Shown in pieces: positions 32,105 to 39,753 of a stretch of DNA of 41,725 bases. The notes under the pieces were generated by a model. The model did not search any database and was not told the DNA's origin. It saw nothing but the letters and a program-made list of their open reading frames with translations. Each line of letters starts with the position of its first letter. Within the stretch, counting starts at the first letter, position 1. The position numbers were made by a program, and so were the translations under genes. The stretch lies in the IMG/VR virus record IMGVR_UViG_3300006916_000104, positions 1 through 41,725 of that record, one strand, 5' to 3'. This DNA is from a virus.

Positions 32105-34810
32105 TTACCCAAACGAAAACAATTGATCAAACGTTGAATTAGTGTCTGTATTAGCACGTAAGTCCCAGTTAAGAACGCCCAACAAATTACTGATCTTTTC
32201 GTCTACAAGTGTAGACTCCATTGCTGTATCATCAAATGGGAGTTCTTGGAACCATTCGGGCAGTCTAAGTTGATCTGTTGGATACGCAACACTTGTGTAA
32301 CCTAGCGGATTTGTTTTAAGTTTGCATACAATAACTTTAAAGCCATCCATGATTTCCATTGAATAGTTGTCACCATGCATACGTTTTAGTGTATTCCAAT
32401 TCATTGCCGCCCTTACGTGACCCGGCATGTTTGCTCTACCCGTTTTTGATTTCTTTTCTAATTGAGTGTAATACGTTAGTTTGTTTACACCTTTAGGCGA
32501 ACCTTTTGTCCAAGGATCCTGTTTTGCAAGATCAATTTTAAATGCTTTGATTTTTTCGATAATATCTTCACGGCTTTTTCCGCCAAGAGCCATTTCTAAC
32601 ACTTCCATCAAAAAGTCTTGTATATATTTGGGAGTATCTGCTCTTTTCAAATCCAAGCCCATTGCTTTGACTTTGCCTTGTTTGCCGTCTATGTCAGTGC
32701 GTTTACCTTCATTGTCAATTACGTTGATAGCATATCTTTTCTTAGTAATAAACAAACCACGATCACCAACAACTTCTCGACCTGCTTTGATGATTTCTCC
32801 TTTTGCACGTGGACAATGAAATGCTAGTTCCATAAATGCAGGGAAACTATCTGAAGTTTGATCTGCAATGCTATCGTATAACTGAATAGACATTTCTTTA
32901 GACCAATCTTCTTTAGCAACCTCATTTTTTAAGATGGGCCAAGCAGAGAAATAACATGAGTCAGTATCACCATAAATCATTGCCTCGCCTGTGTGATCAT
33001 ATTTGCCTGCGATTACTTCGTTTACATATGCTGACATGTGCTTTGTGATACAACGACCTGTTAGAGTTACAGACTGACCAATACGTTTATCATAGAATCG
33101 ACAATGCTCGTTAAGAAGTGCACCATATGCTGAATTAAGCAAAATCTTACGCACTAACTGACGCTTGTCCCAATACTCTCGGTCTGCATCTGTTGTAGAT
33201 TCTCTGAGTTTTTTCTGCATAACTTTACGATCTGAATACCATTTTGATAATAGACCAGGAATCACGCCCTCTTGATCACCTCTAAATACAGTACCGTTTG
33301 CACTAAGAATCAGTGCGTTGTTAGAATCAAATATCCACTTCCATATCTCAGCCGCACTCTTTTGTTCGGATCTACCGTCTTCGTAGTCAACAGTCAAAGT
33401 CGTGCCTCGTTCTTGGTTCATAATCGCAGTATACTCTAACGAACCAAATAGTCCTTCCCACAACATACTGCCTTCTACAATATCTCCCACTTTATATCTT
33501 GCTTTTTCTTTAGCAAGTTCAACACCTTTTTCTTCCATATATCTTTCAGTTAGTGTTTGTCGAATCTGTGCAACGATTGTTTCTGGAGCCATGTTTAATG
33601 CTCTAATCGCCGACGGATACAGAGAGTTAATATCGATAGAGCCGATCCATTCATGCATGCCTTGTTTTGGAGTTGCTACATATGCTCCTGCCGCTTGTTG
33701 TTCTCTTGTTACGTTTAGATTTTTTCTATGCTTGTCGGGAACAACTAAGCCACGCTCATGTGCTTCGTTCATAATAGCCATTTCGATCATAGCCACAGAA
33801 CCCATTACAGTTGGCAACAACACAGTATTTTCATGTGCTAGTTGATTTGCAAGTTCTAAGAATTTAAGTTTATTGTGAATCTTTACCAATAGCATAACGT
33901 CTTGCCTGTTATACTCAATAAACGTTTTGAAGTCTTTGTTATATAACTGATCTAGTGTGCCTTCATAATCCGTTTTCTTATCGCCAACTTCCATTTCACC
34001 GATTGCATCTAGTTTGTAACTGTGACGAGATTCATAGTTGTATTTCTTATACAGTTGCAAATAGTCTAAATGAATACGACCTACAAGATCAAACGTTTCT
34101 TCTTCTTTGCCAAACCGTTCATATGTTCTTTTCTTAGGATACTGCCCTAACAAACAAAATCGGCGTGTGTCATCTTTACTCATAACTCTAGTAACACGAT
34201 TAACCATATACGGAATATCGTATCCTTCTGAGTTCCAGCCTGTCAATACATCAGCATCTTCGATCAATGAAAAGAAGGCATCAAACAATTCTTTTTCTGT
34301 TCTAAACAAGATAGTATCAGGAAAGTCTTTGATAGCGTCCTGTGCAGTTTCATACGTCATGTGCTTTGGGGGAATAGCAAGACAGACTAGTTGATCTAAC
34401 CAATCTAAGTAAACACCAACAGCCGTAACAGGATTAAAAGGATCGCTAGGAGACGAAAATCCTAATTCAGGATCAAAATCAACCTCGATATCAAAAAATG
34501 CTGTATGAAGTTTTGGAGCTTCTACGCCCAAATAGTTTTCACTGAGACATCTGAAAACAACGTTTACGTCACTTTCAAATGTTTTACGTTTGGTATGAAT
34601 CCTGCGTTCTTTTTCAAACTCTGCTTGCTTTCTAGTAGAAAATCTACTAACAGGATCACCAAACAAAGATCGATACTTGCCTTTAGGATCTTCGTAATAC
34701 ATAACAAAATTTGTTGGATACTCTTTGAATTCCCGAACGCCGTCAGGATTTCTTTCTACAACATGAATTCTGTCTGTTTGTTTATCGTGGATTGCGTCTA
34801 TATAACTCAT
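32105..34810 (-). CDS. DNA polymerase, family B (gp43-like)
   Basis: 901 aa, the same size as T4 gp43 (898). The 3'-5' exonuclease has Exo I FFDIEVDFD (D107, E109), Exo II GWNSEGYDIPY (D198) and Exo III YNRQDVMLL (D304). Polymerase motif A is DINSLYPS (D393), motif B KILLNSAYGAL (555-565) and motif C IYGDTDS (D615, D617). The C-terminus ends FDQLFSFG, matching the clamp-binding tail of T4/RB69 polymerases. ATG 34810 overlaps the SGNH stop as ATGA. It is the phage replicative polymerase and must copy or tolerate the modified guanine. Confidence 0.97.
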   Translation of the reverse strand: MSYIDAIHDKQTDRIHVVERNPDGVREFKEYPTNFVMYYEDPKGKYRSLFGDPVSRFSTRKQAEFEKERRIHTKRKTFESDVNVVFRCLSENYLGVEAPKLHTAFFDIEVDFDPELGFSSPSDPFNPVTAVGVYLDWLDQLVCLAIPPKHMTYETAQDAIKDFPDTILFRTEKELFDAFFSLIEDADVLTGWNSEGYDIPYMVNRVTRVMSKDDTRRFCLLGQYPKKRTYERFGKEEETFDLVGRIHLDYLQLYKKYNYESRHSYKLDAIGEMEVGDKKTDYEGTLDQLYNKDFKTFIEYNRQDVMLLVKIHNKLKFLELANQLAHENTVLLPTVMGSVAMIEMAIMNEAHERGLVVPDKHRKNLNVTREQQAAGAYVATPKQGMHEWIGSIDINSLYPSAIRALNMAPETIVAQIRQTLTERYMEEKGVELAKEKARYKVGDIVEGSMLWEGLFGSLEYTAIMNQERGTTLTVDYEDGRSEQKSAAEIWKWIFDSNNALILSANGTVFRGDQEGVIPGLLSKWYSDRKVMQKKLRESTTDADREYWDKRQLVRKILLNSAYGALLNEHCRFYDKRIGQSVTLTGRCITKHMSAYVNEVIAGKYDHTGEAMIYGDTDSCYFSAWPILKNEVAKEDWSKEMSIQLYDSIADQTSDSFPAFMELAFHCPRAKGEIIKAGREVVGDRGLFITKKRYAINVIDNEGKRTDIDGKQGKVKAMGLDLKRADTPKYIQDFLMEVLEMALGGKSREDIIEKIKAFKIDLAKQDPWTKGSPKGVNKLTYYTQLEKKSKTGRANMPGHVRAAMNWNTLKRMHGDNYSMEIMDGFKVIVCKLKTNPLGYTSVAYPTDQLRLPEWFQELPFDDTAMESTLVDEKISNLLGVLNWDLRANTDTNSTFDQLFSFG

Positions 34811-35439
34811 GCTTTCATCTTATCATAAATTGCTTCTAGGATCAATGCCGCTTGAGAGGCGTGGCTACCCAAACCTGGATGTGCACCATCTAATGCTTTG
34901 TCTTTGTGTACTATTTTCATATTATTGATAAAGTTATCTAACTTAAGCAATTTGGGTTTGGCTTCTTTAAGACCTCCCGGGATATTTAAAAAACTTAAGT
35001 TTTTTATGTTCTGTGAATTTAGCAAAAGTTCTATATGTTGTATTGCTAACCAGTTATCCCAATATATCTTTTTGTCCCAATGCTCAAAATTTAAATCTTC
35101 TAGTAAAATCTTTTTGTGTTCAGGGTCATATTGTGGTAAAATATACCCTTTGCTGATTTTATCAGACATTTGATAAAAACGAAAACGTGAAAAATAAGAA
35201 TATCCTAAGATAACCAAATCATCAGAATTAAATTTGGTTCTTAATACATTCATTAATATTTGAAAATTCCCTGAACCCGGTTCAGATAAGTTTAAACACT
35301 CATAATGCAATTCGTTTGCGATTAATTGCGGCCAAGCAAACTTACTAGGTTTATCACCAGGGTGATCAGGCGGCACATGGCAGTCAGGGAGCCCATGACC
35401 ATATGTATATGAACAGCCAAACGCCACCAGTCTGGGCAT
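34807..35439 (-). CDS. SGNH/GDSL-like hydrolase (210 aa)
   Basis: Block I is VAFGCSYTYGHG with Ser about residue 10. Block II is EPGSGNFQI. Block V is LDGAHPGLGSHA with Asp and His in the expected D-x-x-H spacing, so a catalytic dyad or triad is plausible. ATG 35439 overlaps the DsbA-like gene stop as TAATG. It sits between replication genes, as do the other SGNH genes here. Confidence 0.82.
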   Translation of the reverse strand: MPRLVAFGCSYTYGHGLPDCHVPPDHPGDKPSKFAWPQLIANELHYECLNLSEPGSGNFQILMNVLRTKFNSDDLVILGYSYFSRFRFYQMSDKISKGYILPQYDPEHKKILLEDLNFEHWDKKIYWDNWLAIQHIELLLNSQNIKNLSFLNIPGGLKEAKPKLLKLDNFINNMKIVHKDKALDGAHPGLGSHASQAALILEAIYDKMKA

Positions 35440-35699
35440 TATAGAGTTTTACCTACAGTCTCCAAGATATCGTTAACTGCTTCATGGTCAGCATTTGTGT
35501 CCATGAGATTAGATTTAAATGCAATAGTAATTGCTTTATTAATGATAGAAGGTTTGATTTCAAGTTCTTCTGCGATTGCTTTCACAGTGTCACGCAACCC
35601 TTCATTGAGTGTTTGCACCTCATGTTTTACTTGCATACCTTCGTTAACCAACTGCTTAAGTTTGCTAACTTGTTCTGGGTTAAAGTATTTTCCTGCCAT
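35439..35699 (-). CDS. Probable DsbA-like double-stranded DNA-binding protein
   Basis: 86 aa, close to T4 DsbA (89 aa). The helical layout and spacing (KLKQLVNEGMQVKHEVQTLN, then IAEELEIKPSIINKAITIAF and an acidic tail) resemble T4 DsbA, which binds DNA near late promoters. The resemblance is modest. ATG 35699 has AAGGAGA upstream and a sigma70-like promoter. It is the first gene of the DsbA-SGNH-polymerase operon. Confidence 0.7.
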   Translation of the reverse strand: MAGKYFNPEQVSKLKQLVNEGMQVKHEVQTLNEGLRDTVKAIAEELEIKPSIINKAITIAFKSNLMDTNADHEAVNDILETVGKTL

Positions 35700-35736
35700 A
35701 AAAGTCTCCTTGTGTAAAGTCAGAATGTCTGCATAG

Positions 35737-35764
35737 TATATAGCAAGATAGGGGTAAGAGTCAA
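35737..35764 (-). promoter_or_regulatory. Sigma70-like early promoter of the DsbA-polymerase operon
   Basis: Minus strand: TTGACT at 35759-35764, then several overlapping -10 options: TATATA at 35737-35742 with a 16-bp spacer, or TATACT with 18 bp. The AGGC extension of the other promoters is missing. Confidence 0.6.
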
Positions 35765-35789
35765 TCTTTTTTGGGTGTCAGATTACCCG

Positions 35790-36329
35790 TTATTGAAAAA
35801 TTTGTCTGTTTTTTTCGCCGTAGATTTTAATGTATTTTCCAGCAATCATATCTGCTTGTGCTTCGATAGGTGATCCTGGATAACTTGAGCCGGGCTTGAT
35901 CATATCTTTCTCACCCTGACGAATATGGACTAGTTCGTGGAAAACTGTTCTAAGAATATCAACTAAGTTTCTGTTACCATAGATCCAAATTTCATCACTG
36001 CCCAGTTCGTGTCTGCCTGTGTGATGACCTTCTTTTGCTTCTTGGTCATCGTAACTTAGTTTGATTTTTGGCATATTTTCTACGCCTAATTTTTCACCCA
36101 TCCAATCAGCGGCCTTTTTAACTTCTTCGTCAATGTTTAAATCATCATCAAACATTTGATCTGATGCAGTTAACTCTTGTCTTGCTTTGTGTGCTTGTTT
36201 GGCAGCCTGCTGGGCTTGACGATAAAGTTTACCTTTTTCGTCTACGTCATATTGATCACTTTTGATCTTAGGAAGTCTATTTTCTAAGTCACGGATCGGA
36301 TCTTCTGTAAGAAATTCTGTGGCTCTCAT
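35790..36329 (-). CDS. Zinc metallopeptidase-like protein, possible packaged protein
   Basis: 179 aa. The zinc motif HELVH is at 131-135 (VFHELVHIRQGE), with a likely third ligand E156 in SPIEAQADMIAGKY, as in gluzincin-type peptidases. A coiled region spans 35-70. The N-terminus MRATEFLTE ends in LTE at residue 9 and looks like a T4 capsid-targeting peptide cut after L-x-E. ATG 36329 has no ribosome site and starts 5 nt past an ATAAATA box, so the late message may be leaderless. A virion-packaged or injected protease is the leading idea. Confidence 0.8.
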   Translation of the reverse strand: MRATEFLTEDPIRDLENRLPKIKSDQYDVDEKGKLYRQAQQAAKQAHKARQELTASDQMFDDDLNIDEEVKKAADWMGEKLGVENMPKIKLSYDDQEAKEGHHTGRHELGSDEIWIYGNRNLVDILRTVFHELVHIRQGEKDMIKPGSSYPGSPIEAQADMIAGKYIKIYGEKNRQIFQ

Positions 36330-36334
36330 ACTAG

Positions 36335-36341
36335 TATTTAT
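36335..36341 (-). promoter_or_regulatory. Putative T4-type late promoter box
   Basis: GATAAATA on the minus strand, overlapping the stop codon of the 2OG oxygenase gene and five bases before the metallopeptidase ATG. This spacing puts +1 on or next to the start codon. Confidence 0.5.
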
Positions 36342-37045
36342 CTGTTAAAGGTCCGTTTAACAGCATAAGATTTTTTAGGATATAAATTACGCAATTTTGA
36401 TTCAAATAGACTAGTTTCTTTAGTACGAACACCAGTAATTTGTAACGTAACTCTAGGATGATGTCCGGCATTTGCCGTACTATGGGGAACGTTTTGCCAA
36501 TCAAACGTAGTTACTTCACCCTCATGCCAACCAGAATGATTATAGTTTCCATAACTCCAAAACTGACCGGGTTGCCATTCTGTTAATGCAACCATGTAAC
36601 GAACAACAGTATGAGGTTCTTCAGGACACCATTTTTCTAACTTATCCATATGAAGATTCCAAACTTGACCTGGATGCTGAACATGTACTCTTGCCATCAT
36701 GTTAGAAGGCTCTAGTTCAAACGCATTTGCAATGTCTAATAGTGACTGCGGTACTTCCCAGTTAAGATTAGTTACTTCGTAATCTTTACCGTAACCTTGT
36801 TGTTCCAAATCATATTCTTCAGTTTTAAACTCATCTTCACCCCTAACTTTTGCTTCTTTAGCAGGATTGCCTCTTGTACGCCAAGTAACTGCTTTTGATT
36901 CTTCGATGATTTTTTCTAATTCTTCTTCTGTCCACGTGGGTTGGATGCTACCAATTATATCTACAGTATCATACTCTGGATGTATAATACTGTTATTAAA
37001 GTGATACCTACTACGTTTTTTTGTTTGTTCCCAACTGCTTTTCAT
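36338..37045 (-). CDS. 2OG-Fe(II) oxygenase, aspartyl/asparaginyl hydroxylase-like
   Basis: 235 aa. The core is at 115-210: MARVHVQHPGQVWNLHMDK with H-x-D as the first iron ligands, WHEGEVTTFDWQNVPHSTAN with the distal His, and HHPRVTLQITGV with the 2OG Arg. A charged N-terminal region precedes it. ATG 37045 directly follows the stop of the sulfotransferase-like gene with AAGG upstream. It is the fourth 2OG oxygenase in the window. Substrate unknown. Confidence 0.8.
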   Translation of the reverse strand: MKSSWEQTKKRSRYHFNNSIIHPEYDTVDIIGSIQPTWTEEELEKIIEESKAVTWRTRGNPAKEAKVRGEDEFKTEEYDLEQQGYGKDYEVTNLNWEVPQSLLDIANAFELEPSNMMARVHVQHPGQVWNLHMDKLEKWCPEEPHTVVRYMVALTEWQPGQFWSYGNYNHSGWHEGEVTTFDWQNVPHSTANAGHHPRVTLQITGVRTKETSLFESKLRNLYPKKSYAVKRTFNR

Positions 37046-37666
37046 TTAAATTACCTTGACGTTTATATCTTTTTGTTGATAGTTTTGTTTATATTCTTCA
37101 GGAGGCATTTCAATACCAAGACGATCACACAAGTCTCTATTGTCTTCAGGAGAATACCCTTCGTATGTTCTCCATTGCCACATAATGTCTTGGTTCTGAT
37201 TGTCAATGATTTTACTCATTGTTTTTAAATCTTTATAATATTTATCATAAGACGGGTATGTAATATCAAACTGACCACATCTTACCCACCAGCCCAAACA
37301 AGCATCGTTGTCTCTGTGAATTAATATGATAGGGCATTCAGGCCAATTTTGTTTTAAAAATTGAATGTGATGTGCGAATACATGAGATTTTACGATTCGT
37401 ATGCCCTCACCAGAAAAAGGTCTATCGAATTCTGCCTCACATTCTTCGATGCTATGATTTTTTAAATTATCAAAGAAATCTCCAAACTCCATGCCCGGAT
37501 CATAATATGCACCAATGTGCATCAAATCCATTTCACCACTAGCATCATGGTAGTATGTTCTTTCATCACTGTAATCACTTTGATCAATTGACGGGCTAAA
37601 GTAAATGTTTTTTACTACACTGCTCCACTTTGATCCGGGTGCCCCTGCTACAAAAATATACTTCAT
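37046..37666 (-). CDS. Sulfotransferase-like P-loop protein (206 aa)
   Basis: The N-terminal strand-loop MKYIFVAGAPGSKWSSVVKN resembles the PAPS 5'-phosphosulfate loop. Mid-protein, RIVKSHVFAHH and PIILIHRDNDACLGWWVRCG match the conserved His and the 3'-phosphate-binding RxxxxxxxW region of sulfotransferases. ATG 37666 overlaps the next upstream gene as ATGA. The acceptor is unknown; a glycan or glycolipid is plausible given the neighbours. Confidence 0.7.
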   Translation of the reverse strand: MKYIFVAGAPGSKWSSVVKNIYFSPSIDQSDYSDERTYYHDASGEMDLMHIGAYYDPGMEFGDFFDNLKNHSIEECEAEFDRPFSGEGIRIVKSHVFAHHIQFLKQNWPECPIILIHRDNDACLGWWVRCGQFDITYPSYDKYYKDLKTMSKIIDNQNQDIMWQWRTYEGYSPEDNRDLCDRLGIEMPPEEYKQNYQQKDINVKVI

Positions 37667-38328
37667 AACCCTCTCTCTTGTTTAGTTTTAATACCGGCTA
37701 ATACTTCTTTATCAAGCCAATATTCTTCTACGTACTTAACATACTTATGATTTGCATCTTCGCTGATAAATTTCATTATGTCTGGATTGTCGTGTGCTAC
37801 AGGGAAATCTAATATTTTACTTACGTACTTTAAATAATGGCCCTTGTGCAAAAAGAATGCTTCGTGGTCTAGAAAATGTGTATTATATTCTAATAGATTA
37901 TTGTAGTAATAGTCAAGTGCTATTGGCAAAGTAACTTCTTTTCTAACTCTTTTTTGTTGTTCTGCATTGATGTTTTGATCTCTGACTATAATGCCAATAG
38001 TAACATCAATCCCTAATTTAATACATTCGTCTGCAAACTCTTTTATTTTAGGAACATAACGAACACCGTCGTACATAAATGGACAACTAACATTTGCTAC
38101 CCAATAATCATATTCACTAAAGTCAAAATCTTTCAAGCGTTCTGGATACACCCAGTACTCAGCAAAAGTTTCTAAGTCACTAGGTATCCAATACTGATCA
38201 TTTAATTCTTTCCAGCCACCAACATCATCATGTAAACTAAACAGTCTACTAAAAAGATGATTGCCAGAGCCTTGAGGACCTGTTATAATTAGTAACTTTT
38301 TATTTGTGGTATCTTTGCTGGCCAACAT
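37663..38328 (-). CDS. P-loop sulfotransferase/kinase-like protein (221 aa)
   Basis: N-terminal KKLLIITGPQGSGNHLFSRL is a nucleotide-binding loop of the Walker A or PAPS type. ITIGIIVRD-like residues (VTIGIIVRDQNINAEQQ) could be the sulfotransferase phosphate-binding segment. The rest is unassigned and rich in aromatics. ATG 38328 has TAGGA upstream. It is coupled to the next sulfotransferase-like gene and may be a diverged paralogue. Confidence 0.65.
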   Translation of the reverse strand: MLASKDTTNKKLLIITGPQGSGNHLFSRLFSLHDDVGGWKELNDQYWIPSDLETFAEYWVYPERLKDFDFSEYDYWVANVSCPFMYDGVRYVPKIKEFADECIKLGIDVTIGIIVRDQNINAEQQKRVRKEVTLPIALDYYYNNLLEYNTHFLDHEAFFLHKGHYLKYVSKILDFPVAHDNPDIMKFISEDANHKYVKYVEEYWLDKEVLAGIKTKQERGL

Positions 38329-38968
38329 ATGTCCTAACTTTCAGTGGATTAACTTCGTCTGTAGGACCTGTTCCACTGTCAGGTGCAAACACAAATAAAA
38401 TAACAGGTTCATCTTCACAAATAAAATTATGTAAAGTATTTCTACGCATGTAGAAAATGCTACCTTCAAGTACATCAAAGTACTCTTTATTATCTAATTC
38501 AACTTTACCGTTGCCTTTGATAATAAATCCAATTCTATGTGAAGGGTGCGTGTGTAATGTTTGATACATGTGCGGTGGGAAATGCACATAGTTAATAACA
38601 GGATCACCTAATCTACCTGGATTGATAGCAGTTGTATTTGTACCACCGTCCATGTATGATAAGTTTCCCATACCTAATTCATCTTGTATATAATATCTGC
38701 TTTCTGATAAACTTAATCCAGGAAAGTCAACAATACACGCACTGCTGTCTTCTCCGCATGTTATTGTAAATTTGTCTTTAGTATTGATACATGCATTTTT
38801 ATTCTTTATGGCAACATCTGGGCCTTTAAATGATCCATTTCTCATCATTACATAAGCCATGCCTTTAGGGGTATATCGTTTTGTTTCGTTTGCTTCAATC
38901 TTAACGATCTGCATGTTCCAGCGATCTTTAACATCGAATATTCCTCTAACGTCTATCATTTCACTCAT
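38300..38968 (-). CDS. Cupin-domain protein (222 aa)
   Basis: The cupin core is at about 130-205: HFPPHMYQTLHTHPSHRIGF carries the metal-binding His residues, followed by GNGKVELDNKEYFDVLEGS and the second motif RNTLHNFICEDEPV. The N-terminal 100 residues form an unassigned beta domain. Such cupins are often sugar-nucleotide epimerases or isomerases, or sensors. ATG 38968 overlaps the kinase-nucleotidyltransferase stop as ATGA. Confidence 0.8.
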   Translation of the reverse strand: MSEMIDVRGIFDVKDRWNMQIVKIEANETKRYTPKGMAYVMMRNGSFKGPDVAIKNKNACINTKDKFTITCGEDSSACIVDFPGLSLSESRYYIQDELGMGNLSYMDGGTNTTAINPGRLGDPVINYVHFPPHMYQTLHTHPSHRIGFIIKGNGKVELDNKEYFDVLEGSIFYMRRNTLHNFICEDEPVILFVFAPDSGTGPTDEVNPLKVRTYVGQQRYHK

Positions 38969-39753
38969 TGTAATACACCTTCCTCTCTTAGTTGTTTACG
39001 TATGCTTGTTGCACTGATGTTATGTATTTCATCGTCAAATACTTCTTGTTCAATTTTATATCCAACACTTCTACCATATGTAATGTTGACAATATTTGGT
39101 ACTATAGATACCTTTACTTTGCCTGCATACTTTGCTAGTTTGTCTTGCAAGTTCTTTTCTACTTCATAACATGTAAAAGGATTATCTGTAGTTACAGGCA
39201 TGTTTCTTATTTGCAAATTAACTTGTCCGTGTTTAGCAATGGCTCTATCAAACAATGCTTGATGCCCGTCATGCCAAGGCTGCCATCTACCTAACATCTG
39301 CACAGTAGGAGCTTGGTCATTCCAGATGAACCTATTGCCTAATATCCAAGCAATCTTTTTGGCGTCAACATCGCCGCGTTGTTCAGTAACTACATAATCA
39401 CACGGTTCTTTATGATTTGGTTTTTCAAATACTGCATTAGTATCTTCAAATCTACCCTGTTCGATTGTGTTTACCCATATAGTAAAACTCGCACCAAAAT
39501 CTTTACGGGCTTTATTAAATGGACAAATAAAATCTGCTATTGCTATTTTACCTTCTGCTTCTGCCTGTTCACAAAGAAGTTGCATTCTTTGCTTTTGTCT
39601 TAATCTACCTTCTTCTGAAAAGTCCCAGTCATTTGCATCACTGCGAACTTGATCAGCATTAAACCAAACTGCTTTATCTCCTAGTAAGTTAATTAACTCA
39701 CTTGCTAGATAACTTTTGCCTGCTCCCGGCAAACCGAATATGAGAACTCTCAC
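38965..39753 (-). CDS. Fusion of APS-kinase-like kinase and HxGH nucleotidyltransferase
   Basis: 262 aa. Residues 1-135 are an APS-kinase-like P-loop kinase: Walker A GLPGAGKS (7-14), WFNADQVR, ICPFNKARKDF and RFEDTNAVFEKP, all characteristic of CysC-type enzymes. Residues 150-262 are a nucleotidyltransferase with LGRWQPWHDGH (HxGH 161-164) and a C-terminal ISATSIRKQL. The domain order is the reverse of NadR. The CysC-like half recalls Campylobacter Cj1415 (CDP-phosphoramidate kinase). ATG 39753 overlaps the amidotransferase stop as ATGA, so the two probably act in one pathway. Confidence 0.85.
   Translation of the reverse strand: MRVLIFGLPGAGKSYLASELINLLGDKAVWFNADQVRSDANDWDFSEEGRLRQKQRMQLLCEQAEAEGKIAIADFICPFNKARKDFGASFTIWVNTIEQGRFEDTNAVFEKPNHKEPCDYVVTEQRGDVDAKKIAWILGNRFIWNDQAPTVQMLGRWQPWHDGHQALFDRAIAKHGQVNLQIRNMPVTTDNPFTCYEVEKNLQDKLAKYAGKVKVSIVPNIVNITYGRSVGYKIEQEVFDDEIHNISATSIRKQLREEGVLQ

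Noticed and set aside
33402-33845. Long plus-strand frame of 147 codons inside the polymerase gene
   Set aside because: It is antisense to a clearly functional polymerase with all motifs; no ribosome site or protein-like features.
37235-37250. ATATTTAT-type late boxes inside genes
   Set aside because: Such A+T-rich matches also occur within coding sequence, so only boxes just upstream of starts were kept.
38965-39753. Kinase-nucleotidyltransferase as NadR
   Set aside because: NadR has the nucleotidyltransferase first and a ribosylnicotinamide kinase second. Here the order is reversed and the kinase is CysC-like.
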